Shown in pieces: positions 54,683 to 62,126 of a stretch of 64,000 nt of DNA. The stretch spans positions 62,001-126,000 of the forward strand of contig CALXXE010000002.1 in assembly GCA_944392605.1 (NCBI GenBank). Direction: 5' to 3'. The position numbers and the translations under genes were made by a program. This DNA comes from an uncultured Clostridia bacterium. GTDB taxonomy: Bacteria > Bacillota > Clostridia > TANB77 > CAG-508. Below the pieces are notes generated by a model, which worked only from the letters and a program-made list of their open reading frames with translations, made no database searches and was not told the DNA's origin. Within the stretch, counting starts at the first letter, position 1; the number at the start of each line of letters is the position of its first letter.

Positions 54683-55069
54683 TTATAAAAATTGTGTATA
54701 ATTTGTTATCATGTAACTATAAATATCATAGATGTTTGAAGCAAGGTATTCAACATCATCAATATTGATAGAAGAAGTATCTTTGCAAACTAAATTATAT
54801 TCACCATTTATAGTTATCATCTTATTAGCTAATTTTTTGTCGCTTTTTAAGTAAATATTACAAAAGGTTATAACATCAGAACAATCAATATCTATTTCTA
54901 AAACTTTATTTACAAATAAAACATTAATATATTCTAATATAATGGCTAACTTAAAATATGCGTCTTTATATCTTTTTAAATCTATTAATTTATCTATGAG
55001 CTTTAGTTTTTCAGTTAGACTAGTATTATTAAATAAACTATTTAAATCATCAAAAATTTCTAAATTCAT
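54683..55069 (-). CDS. Helical protein of unknown function (HEPN-like pattern)
   Basis: The protein has 128 residues; AAGGTGG lies before the ATG. It is helical, with the pattern KLIDLKRYKDAYFKLAIILE (about 27-46) that resembles the first helices of HEPN-type folds, but the RxxxxH catalytic signature is absent. No membrane segment is present. It stands alone between two plus-strand genes. The HEPN idea is tentative. Confidence 0.6.
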   Translation of the reverse strand: MNLEIFDDLNSLFNNTSLTEKLKLIDKLIDLKRYKDAYFKLAIILEYINVLFVNKVLEIDIDCSDVITFCNIYLKSDKKLANKMITINGEYNLVCKDTSSINIDDVEYLASNIYDIYSYMITNYTQFL

Positions 55070-55177
55070 AAAACCACCTTTATATAATTATTAGTTAAAA
55101 ACATAAAAAAGTAAAGAATAATATTAAACTTTTTACAATAAATTAAAATATATAGAATTGTAAGGAGTTTTTTATTT

Positions 55178-55918
55178 ATGGAAATATTAAAAACCACACT
55201 TTTAGGATTATTTTTTGGAACATTTGGAACAACCTTGGGTGGTATTTTAGGTGTTGTTATAAAAAAACAATCAAATAAATTTTTAAGTTTTATTTTAGCT
55301 TTAGCATCAGGATTAATGATGGCAGTAATATGTTTTGATTTAATACCGGAAGCTTTGGAAATTAGTAACATATTAGAAGTAATTATTGGAGTAATTTTAG
55401 GAATAATTGTTATGATTTTTTGTGATTTGTTAGTAGACAAGAAATTTAGTGGAAAGGTACAAGTACATAATAAACAAAGCAAATTATTAAAAACGGGAAT
55501 GATAGTATCTATTGGTTTAGCAATACATAATTTCCCTGAAGGGTTAGCGATAGGTTCAGGATTTGAATCTTCATTAAAATTAGGATTAAGTCTAGCAATT
55601 GCAATATGTCTTCATGATGTGCCAGAAGGGATTTCTATGTCAATTCCTATGAAAAATGGTGGAATGAATCCATTAAAGGTTATTTTTTATGTGATATTAT
55701 CAGGAGTAACAACAGGAATAGGCGCATTTTTTGGAGCAATAGTAGGTTCTATTTCAGAACAAGTGATTTCGATTTGTTTAAGTTTTGCAGCAGGTGCGAT
55801 GCTTTATATAGTATCAGGAGAACTAATACCAGAATCAAATAGTTTATATCATGGAAGAATGACTGCAGTTGGAAATATGTTAGGTTTTATAATAGGAATT
55901 TTTGCTACTAAGTTGTAA
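55178..55918 (+). CDS. ZIP-family divalent metal transporter
   Basis: The protein has 246 residues with about eight membrane segments. The two metal-binding motifs are HNFPEGLAIG (about 117) and HDVPEGISM (about 147), as in ZupT-like importers of zinc, iron or manganese. A cytoplasmic loop near 90-105 is basic and His-poor. The ribosome binding site AAGGAG lies 14 bases before the ATG, rather far. A single-gene unit by spacing. Confidence 0.92.
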   Translation: MEILKTTLLGLFFGTFGTTLGGILGVVIKKQSNKFLSFILALASGLMMAVICFDLIPEALEISNILEVIIGVILGIIVMIFCDLLVDKKFSGKVQVHNKQSKLLKTGMIVSIGLAIHNFPEGLAIGSGFESSLKLGLSLAIAICLHDVPEGISMSIPMKNGGMNPLKVIFYVILSGVTTGIGAFFGAIVGSISEQVISICLSFAAGAMLYIVSGELIPESNSLYHGRMTAVGNMLGFIIGIFATKL

Positions 55919-55938
55919 AAATATAATTTATAAATTTG

Positions 55939-55967
55939 TTGATATACAATAAAGTATACATTATAAT
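55939..55967 (+). promoter_or_regulatory. Promoter of the LMW phosphatase gene
   Basis: TTGATA and TATAAT with a 17-base spacer, 39 bases before the ATG. Confidence 0.7.
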
Positions 55968-56005
55968 AATAATGTAAAAGTAGAAAAATAGGAGGTACAA
56001 TTTAT

Positions 56006-56476
56006 ATGAACATAATGTTTATATGTACAGGAAATATATGTAGAAGTGCAATGGCACATCATTTGCTAGAAAAGAGATTAAAGGATTTAAAAATAGAAAA
56101 TGTAAAAGTGTATTCATGCGGAGTGCATGCATATAATGGGGAAGAATCTACATTGGAAGCAAAATACATCATGAAAAATTACTATGATGTTAATTTAGAA
56201 AATTATAGAGCAACAAATATTAGAAATTCAAACATTAAAGATATGGATTTAATATTATGTGCTACTAGATATCATAAAAGAGATGTTTTAGAATTATATC
56301 CAGAGCTAGATGGAAAAGTTTTTACCATGAAAGAATATGTAGAATATAACGAATCAAATCATGATGAGATAGATATAGCAGACCCTTGGGGATATGATAA
56401 AGAAACATATTTAGAATGTAGTAAAGAGATTAGTGAATGTATAGAATTATTATTAAAAAAGATAAATAAAAAATAG
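56006..56476 (+). CDS. Low-molecular-weight protein phosphatase
   Basis: The protein has 156 residues; AGGAGGTACAATTT precedes the ATG. The P-loop CTGNICRSAMAHHLLE (Cys near 7, Arg near 13) and the general-acid loop IADPWGYDKETYLE (Asp near 132) are intact. In Firmicutes this family includes tyrosine phosphatases and the arginine phosphatase YwlE; the residue after Gly-Asn is Ile, which resembles tyrosine-type more than the Thr of YwlE. Substrate is therefore uncertain. Confidence 0.92.
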   Translation: MNIMFICTGNICRSAMAHHLLEKRLKDLKIENVKVYSCGVHAYNGEESTLEAKYIMKNYYDVNLENYRATNIRNSNIKDMDLILCATRYHKRDVLELYPELDGKVFTMKEYVEYNESNHDEIDIADPWGYDKETYLECSKEISECIELLLKKINKK

Positions 56477-56495
56477 AAAAATTTGTTTTGTTCGC

Positions 56496-56524
56496 TTGTA
56501 AAGAATTGGACATGTTGATATAAT
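56496..56524 (+). promoter_or_regulatory. Promoter of pcrA
   Basis: TTGTAA and TATAAT with a 17-base spacer, 36 bases before pcrA. Confidence 0.6.
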
Positions 56525-56560
56525 AAAAAAAGTCAAAATTAAAAAGAAAGGGAAAAATAA

Positions 56561-58870
56561 ATGTCAGAAATATTAGAAGGATTAAATGATAAACAATACG
56601 AAGCCGTAGTAAATACAGAAGGTCCATGCTTAGTAATAGCAGGAGCAGGAAGTGGAAAAACAAAAGTATTAACACATAAAATTGCATATTTAATAAAAGA
56701 AAAAGGAGTAAAGCCTTGGGATATCTTAGCAATTACTTTTACAAATAAAGCAGCAAATGAGATGAAAGAAAGAATTGCAAATTTAGTTGGAGATGAGGCT
56801 GCAGATATTTGGATGGGAACATACCATTCTATTTGTGTAAGAATCTTAAGAAGATTTATAGATAGAATAGGATTTGATACATCTTTTATAATATTTGATA
56901 CAACAGATCAAAGAACATTAGTAAAAAATTGCTTAAAAGATTTAAATATAGATGATAAATTATTTAATGATAGGGCAGTTTTATCAGAAATTAGTAATGC
57001 TAAAAATGAAATGTTAGAACCTGATGGGTATTCTTTAAGAGCAAATGGAGATTTTAGAAAAGAAAAAATTGCAACTGTATATGAGTTATATCAAAAAAGA
57101 TTAAAAGAAAATAATGCAATTGATTTTGATGATATTATAAATTATACAATAAAAATATTACAAGAAAATGAAGATATAAGAGAGTATTATACTAATAAAT
57201 TTAAATATGTTTTAGTAGATGAATATCAAGATACAAATAGATCACAATTTACATTAGTTACTATTTTAGCGTCAAAATATAAAAATATTACAGCAGTAGG
57301 AGATAATGATCAGGGTATATATTCCTTTAGAGGTGCTGATATTTCTATTATATTAAACTTTGAAAAAGATTTCCCAGGAACTAAAATAATAAAATTAGAA
57401 CAAAATTATCGTTGTACAGGAAATATATTAAAAGCAGCAAATAGTGTTATTAAAAATAATGAAGTAAAATATAAGAAAGAGTTATGGACACAGAACGAAG
57501 AAGGAAACTTACCAAAGGTATATCAAGCAGATAATGAATATGATGAAGCAAGTTACATAGTAGAGCAGATAGAAAATTTAAAAAGAGAAGAATATTATAA
57601 ATATCAAGATTTTGCTATTCTTTATAGAATGAACACACAATCAAGAGCAATAGAGGATATTCTAAGAAGAGAAAATATACCTTATAAGATAATTGGCGGA
57701 TTAAAGTTCTATGAGAGAAAAGAAATTAAAGATATTATTGCATATTTAAGATTAATACAAAATTCTAATGATAATCTAAGCTTAAGAAGAATAATAAATG
57801 AACCTAAAAGAGGAATAGGAAAAACAAGTTTAGATAAAATAGAAGCACTTTCTAATGAGACAGAAATACCTATGTATGAAATAATTAAAAGAGCAGATGA
57901 ATTTGGATTAAATAGAGTATTTTTAAATTCAAGGGAATTTGTAAATGCAATTGAAGAGTTAAAAGCAAAGAAAGACGAAATGTCTATTTCAGAATTAATT
58001 AAAGAAACCTTAAAGAAAACAGGCTATACTAAAGCTCTTCAAAATGAAAACACAATAGAGGCAGAAAATAGAATAGAAAACTTAGATGAATTTTTAACAG
58101 TAGCAATAGAATTTGAAGAAGAGGAAGCAGAAAATGGTTTAAGAGAGTTCTTAGAAGGAATAACATTATCTAGTGATATTGATGATTTAGATGAAGATGC
58201 GGATTATGTAACGCTAATGACTTTACATAGTGCAAAAGGATTGGAATTTCCAGTAGTATTTTTAGTAGGAATGGAGGAAGGAATATTCCCAGGATATAAA
58301 TCAATATCAGAACCAAAAGAATTAGAAGAAGAAAGACGTTTATGTTATGTTGGAATAACTAGAGCAAAGGAACATCTATTTTTAACTTGTAGTAAGCAAA
58401 GAACAATATTTGGTTCAACAAGTTATAACCAAGTATCTAGATTTTTAAAAGAAATCCCAGAAGAATTGTTAGAAGGTTATGAAGAATCATTTGGAGAGAC
58501 AACAAACAAAGATAGAATGTTTAATGATTCTAATTATAGTTGGACATATGGAAATCAAAGCGCGGGAAAAATGAAGAGTTACAAAATGGAATCAAAAGAA
58601 ACAATTGCAGCAGCAAGTAAAGTTAACAATAACAATTTTATGTTTAGAACTGCAGAGAGCTTTTTAAGTAATTTAAATAAAAAGGCAAATAAAGAAGTTG
58701 ATTTATCACAATATAAAGAAGGAGTAAGAATATATCATAAAAAATTTGGAGAGGGTATAATAAATAAAGTAGAACCAGAAGGAGAGGATCTAAAAGTAGA
58801 TATCAATTTTGATAAAGTAGGCCACAAGAGATTAATGGCTAAGTTTGCAAATTTAGAAGTAATAGAGTAG
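56561..58870 (+). CDS. pcrA: UvrD/PcrA-type DNA helicase
   Basis: The protein has 769 residues; AAAGGGAAAAAT precedes the ATG. Superfamily 1A motifs in order: GLNDKQYEAV (Q motif), AGAGSGKTKVL (Walker A, about 26), FTNKAANEMKERI, VDEYQDTNRSQ (Walker B), GDNDQGIYSFRGA, LEQNYRC, TLHSAKGLEFPVVF, and YVGITRAKEHL. A C-terminal Tudor-like part (GVRIYHKKFGEGIINKVEPEG) is typical of PcrA and binds RNA polymerase. It acts in repair and plasmid/phage replication. The next gene starts 8 bases on. Confidence 0.96.
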   Translation: MSEILEGLNDKQYEAVVNTEGPCLVIAGAGSGKTKVLTHKIAYLIKEKGVKPWDILAITFTNKAANEMKERIANLVGDEAADIWMGTYHSICVRILRRFIDRIGFDTSFIIFDTTDQRTLVKNCLKDLNIDDKLFNDRAVLSEISNAKNEMLEPDGYSLRANGDFRKEKIATVYELYQKRLKENNAIDFDDIINYTIKILQENEDIREYYTNKFKYVLVDEYQDTNRSQFTLVTILASKYKNITAVGDNDQGIYSFRGADISIILNFEKDFPGTKIIKLEQNYRCTGNILKAANSVIKNNEVKYKKELWTQNEEGNLPKVYQADNEYDEASYIVEQIENLKREEYYKYQDFAILYRMNTQSRAIEDILRRENIPYKIIGGLKFYERKEIKDIIAYLRLIQNSNDNLSLRRIINEPKRGIGKTSLDKIEALSNETEIPMYEIIKRADEFGLNRVFLNSREFVNAIEELKAKKDEMSISELIKETLKKTGYTKALQNENTIEAENRIENLDEFLTVAIEFEEEEAENGLREFLEGITLSSDIDDLDEDADYVTLMTLHSAKGLEFPVVFLVGMEEGIFPGYKSISEPKELEEERRLCYVGITRAKEHLFLTCSKQRTIFGSTSYNQVSRFLKEIPEELLEGYEESFGETTNKDRMFNDSNYSWTYGNQSAGKMKSYKMESKETIAAASKVNNNNFMFRTAESFLSNLNKKANKEVDLSQYKEGVRIYHKKFGEGIINKVEPEGEDLKVDINFDKVGHKRLMAKFANLEVIE

Positions 58871-58878
58871 GTGATAGA

Positions 58879-59439
58879 ATGGAAAAATTAATAGTTGATA
58901 TGGATGATGTTATAACAGAAAAAGGTTTTATCAGGATGATTAATGAGTTTCTAGGAACAAATTATACACAAGAAGATGCAGAAAGTTACTATATAAATGA
59001 TTTAATACCAAAAGATAGAATGGATGAATGGGTGGAGTTCTATTCAAATAATAATGTGTATGATTATGCAAATATCGTAGAAGGTGCAAAAGAGACATTA
59101 GAAAAACTAAATGAAAAATATGATTTATTTATAGCAACGGCATATGTTTTTAGAGATGCACCACAAGTATCAGGAAAAACACTAAATGATAAATATAATT
59201 TTCTAATTAAGAATTTTCCATTTATAGACCCTCATAAATTTATATTTATTTCTAATAAGGAATTGTTAGAAGCAGATATTAGAATTGATGATAGTCCTAA
59301 AAAATTAATAGGAAAAGCTAGATTAAAATTATTGTTTACAGCATATCATAATAAAAATATGACAGAAGAGGAGTTAAAAGAAAGTAACTTTGTAAGAGTA
59401 AATGGTTGGAAAGAAGTAGAAGAAATTTTACTAAAATAA
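58879..59439 (+). CDS. HAD-type 5'(3')-deoxyribonucleotidase (NT5C-like)
   Basis: The protein has 186 residues; AGGTGATAG lies before the ATG inside the end of pcrA's spacer. The HAD motif I is VDMDDVITEKGF (Asp7, Asp9), motif II lies in FIATAY and motif III/IV in IDDSPKKLIG. The NT5C family dephosphorylates deoxyribonucleotides. It is co-transcribed with pcrA and ends at a terminator. Confidence 0.88.
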   Translation: MEKLIVDMDDVITEKGFIRMINEFLGTNYTQEDAESYYINDLIPKDRMDEWVEFYSNNNVYDYANIVEGAKETLEKLNEKYDLFIATAYVFRDAPQVSGKTLNDKYNFLIKNFPFIDPHKFIFISNKELLEADIRIDDSPKKLIGKARLKLLFTAYHNKNMTEEELKESNFVRVNGWKEVEEILLK

Positions 59440-59451
59440 TAAATATAAATA

Positions 59452-59470
59452 AAAGCAGGTTAGCCTGTTT
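59452..59470 (+). terminator. Terminator after the nucleotidase
   Basis: A compact stem (AAGCAGG, loop TTAG, CCTGTTT) is followed by TTATTTTTTTG. Confidence 0.75.
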
Positions 59471-59541
59471 TTATTTTTTTGTATAAAAGAATAAAAAATG
59501 GAAATAATACATTTAGATTTTAAATGAAAGGAAGGATAAAT

Positions 59542-59736
59542 ATGCCAGATTTAAATCAAGTTGAATTACAACATTTAAGACATTTAATAGGAGCACATGA
59601 AACAACATATCAAAAGTTAAACACATATGCAGGACAAGCGGTTGATCCACAAATTAAACAGATTTTTACAAAATCGGCACAAGATGCATTAAATACAAAA
59701 CAAAAATTAATGAGTTTTTTAGAAAATAATAATTAA
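59542..59736 (+). CDS. Small CotF-associated spore coat-type protein
   Basis: I start at ATG 59542, with AAAGGAAGGAT upstream; an ATG at 59524 lies before that site. The product has 64 residues, helical (VELQHLRHLIGAHETTYQKL), similar in style to the small partners of CotF proteins in Clostridia. It lies 13 bases before the CotF-like gene in the same operon. Probably a spore coat or outer layer protein. Confidence 0.8.
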   Translation: MPDLNQVELQHLRHLIGAHETTYQKLNTYAGQAVDPQIKQIFTKSAQDALNTKQKLMSFLENNN

Positions 59737-59749
59737 AAGGAGGAAAATT

Positions 59750-59995
59750 ATGGACGAAAAAGTAATGGTAAATGATATTTTAGCAGGAGTTAAGTCTGAT
59801 TTAACAGCATATCAAACAGCAATTTCAGAATGTGAAAATATTGGGTTAAGACAAACATTTCAACAAATTAGAAATAATGATGAAAGTTTCCAATATGAAT
59901 TATTTAAAGTAGCACAAAGTAAAGGTTATTATATACCAGCTCAAAAGGCTACGGTAACAGAAATAAACACTGTAAAAACAGAAATGCAAGGTTAG
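59750..59995 (+). CDS. Spore coat protein, CotF family
   Basis: The protein has 81 residues; AAAAGGAGGAAAATT precedes the ATG. The CotF ferritin-like helical pattern is visible (MVNDILAGVKSDLTAYQTAI, then SFQYELFKVAQSKGYY and IPAQKA). It is likely a coat protein of the endospore. A perfect terminator hairpin follows at 60001. Confidence 0.87.
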   Translation: MDEKVMVNDILAGVKSDLTAYQTAISECENIGLRQTFQQIRNNDESFQYELFKVAQSKGYYIPAQKATVTEINTVKTEMQG

Positions 59996-60000
59996 AAAAG

Positions 60001-60027
60001 TATCGTATGAGAGCGTCTCATGCGATA
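60001..60027 (+). terminator. Terminator after the CotF gene
   Basis: TATCGTATGAGA pairs with TCTCATGCGATA around GCG (with one G-U), followed by TTTATTTG. A related hairpin (GTCGC...GCGAC) lies at 24970-24996. Confidence 0.8.
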
Positions 60028-60198
60028 TTTATTTGCTTGAAAAAGAAAAAACGAGATAAAATGAAAAAAAAAGAGATAAAAAGAAAAAAGGGGAGAAAAC
60101 TTACGGAAATTCAGGAGAGAATATCTTTGCAAAAAAATATATATTACAATATGATTACAATGAATAATAGGAAAAAATATACAAAGGAGAGAAAGTTA

Positions 60199-61218
60199 AT
60201 GTTAAAAAAAGTGTTGATACATACAAGAAGAGGAGTTAAATTTATAATCCTTTTTGTCATAGCAGCTTTTTTAATTATAGGGACAATAGCCTTTTTGTAT
60301 AAACCAACATATAGTGTTTATATAAACGGAGAACAAGTAGGATACACAGAAGATAGAACTGAATTACAACATAAAATAAATGATTATGTTGATAAGGGTG
60401 ACGGAACAAATTCAAATGTAGCATTTGTCCAAGTGGACAATTTACCTGAATATAAACTTTGTTTATTAAAGAAAAATGTTGTTACTAATGATGATGAAAT
60501 ATTTAATAAAATAAAAGAATCAGGAGTTACATATTATAGATATTATGCAATAACAGATAATCAAGAAGAAAAAGCATATGTTGGAACTTTTGATGAAGCA
60601 GAAAAAGTAGTAAGCGACTTAAAAAATAAAAATAGTTCTAATATAGAAAATATCGCAATTGTAGAAAAATATGAGACAGAAATGAAAGATTTAATTACAT
60701 CCGAAGATGCCGTATCAAAGTTATATATAGAACCACCAAAACCTGTTGTAGTAGCATCAACTAGTAGGTCTTCTACTAAATATGCAGCTACGGGTACAGT
60801 AAATACAAAAGGAACAACATCAAGTGCAAAAGCTAATATTGGAATTAGTTTAATAAGACCAATTTCAGGAGTAATAACTTCCAGATTTGGAGCATCAAGT
60901 AGTATTAGAAGATCATCACATACAGGTTTAGATATTTCTGCATCAGCAGGAACTCCAATAAAAGCAGCAGCTTCAGGAACAGTAACTTTTTCGGGATATA
61001 AAGGTTCTTATGGTAATATGATAGTAATTAGCCATGGAAATGGAGTACAAACATATTATGCACATTGTAGTAAACTATATGTAGGAACAGGAACACAAGT
61101 ATCACAAGGTCAAACTATTGCAGCTGTAGGTTCTACTGGAAATTCAACAGGACCACATTTACATTTAGAGGTTAGAGTAAATGGAGTTGCATATAATCCA
61201 CAAAATTATGTTTATTAG
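60199..61218 (+). CDS. M23-family endopeptidase, membrane anchored
   Basis: I start at ATG 60199, with AAAGGAGAGAAAG upstream; the frame is open to 60007 but that part overlaps the terminator. The product has 339 residues. A membrane segment (about 16-35) and a middle region with a G5/YabE-like pattern (YSVYINGEQVGYTEDR) precede the M23 domain: HTGLDISA (zinc His and Asp), IVISHGNGVQTYYAHCS and GPHLHLEVRVNG. Such LytM-type enzymes cut peptidoglycan cross-bridges. The terminator at 61225 is shared with mecA. Confidence 0.92.
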   Translation: MLKKVLIHTRRGVKFIILFVIAAFLIIGTIAFLYKPTYSVYINGEQVGYTEDRTELQHKINDYVDKGDGTNSNVAFVQVDNLPEYKLCLLKKNVVTNDDEIFNKIKESGVTYYRYYAITDNQEEKAYVGTFDEAEKVVSDLKNKNSSNIENIAIVEKYETEMKDLITSEDAVSKLYIEPPKPVVVASTSRSSTKYAATGTVNTKGTTSSAKANIGISLIRPISGVITSRFGASSSIRRSSHTGLDISASAGTPIKAAASGTVTFSGYKGSYGNMIVISHGNGVQTYYAHCSKLYVGTGTQVSQGQTIAAVGSTGNSTGPHLHLEVRVNGVAYNPQNYVY

Positions 61219-61224
61219 GAATAT

Positions 61225-61264
61225 AAATAAATAAGTCGGATGATTTCATCCAACTTATTTATTT
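61225..61264. terminator. Bidirectional terminator between the M23 gene and mecA
   Basis: A long stem (AAATAAATAAGTCGGATGA with TCATCCAACTTATTTATTT, two non-Watson-Crick pairs) overlaps the end of mecA on the minus strand. Confidence 0.8.
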
Positions 61265-61890
61265 ACAAAATATCTAATTCCTGTAACAATTGAATTACCT
61301 TTAATAATTAGCTTCCCATGTTCTAATAATTTGTTTTCAAAATTATTGGAAAAATGTGCAGGAGTTAAAAATTCAGAAGTTATAGAGTAAAAATTTTTTA
61401 ATGCAGCTTCTTCTATATTTATGTTTTTCATTAGTAAATAATATGTATTATTAAATAAATATAAATAAGTATTTTTAGAAAGTTTTTTTATATCAAATTT
61501 ATATTCTTTGTCTATACATTCACAAAAGTCACAAAATTCATCAAAACTTCTCAATTTATATACAGCTTCTTTATTTGTTGCATTTAATGACTTTCTTTTT
61601 ACTTTAAGCTTTCTGTTAAAATCTATATTTTTAGAAGATTCTCTTTCAGAATATTTGGTAATAGTGAAAACTAAAATATCATCTGAAGAAGAAAAAGCTT
61701 CAATCAATAGTTTACAGCCATCTGTATTAAAACCAACTTCATCTTTTGCTTTCTCCAACATATGTACAAAAAATCCTTGACGCTCAATAGTTTTAGTCAT
61801 TATAGATTTCATGTCTAGATTTTCTAATTCCAAATCTGAAGGATTAACGATTATTCTTATTTTATCCTCCGTCAATTTTTCTATTTTCAT
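61255..61890 (-). CDS. mecA: Adaptor protein MecA-like
   Basis: I start at ATG 61890, with TTAGGAGGTA upstream; the frame extends further but has no binding site there. The product has 211 residues. MKIEKLTEDKIRIIV begins the MecA N-terminal target-binding domain; the acidic middle is short and the C-terminal part with YLYLFNNTYYLLM matches the ClpC-binding domain. MecA delivers substrates such as ComK to ClpCP. No ClpC gene is in the window. Confidence 0.9.
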   Translation of the reverse strand: MKIEKLTEDKIRIIVNPSDLELENLDMKSIMTKTIERQGFFVHMLEKAKDEVGFNTDGCKLLIEAFSSSDDILVFTITKYSERESSKNIDFNRKLKVKRKSLNATNKEAVYKLRSFDEFCDFCECIDKEYKFDIKKLSKNTYLYLFNNTYYLLMKNINIEEAALKNFYSITSEFLTPAHFSNNFENKLLEHGKLIIKGNSIVTGIRYFVNK

Positions 61891-62059
61891 AAAGTAAATA
61901 CCTCCTAAAATAACTATTAATTTTATTATACTACTAATATTATTATATTTAAATATATAAATTTTGGTAATCAAATCTTAAACTTTTTATTAATATAACA
62001 TAGTAGTTTTTAGAATTCAACTAAAAGCTAGAATTACTTAACAGAAATGTTTACATAAA

Positions 62060-62088
62060 TTGACTAAAAAGAAGTTTTGGGGTATAAT
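62060..62088 (+). promoter_or_regulatory. Promoter of the ricin-repeat hydrolase
   Basis: TTGACT (62060-62065) and TATAAT (62083-62088) are 17 bases apart, 39 bases before the ATG. Confidence 0.7.
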
Positions 62089-62126
62089 ATATATAGAGAG
62101 ATTTTGGATATAAAGGAGGATGGATT

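Noticed and set aside
60007..60198. Extended N-terminus of the M23 peptidase
   Set aside because: The extension starts inside the CotF terminator; a strong binding site and membrane segment fit ATG 60199.
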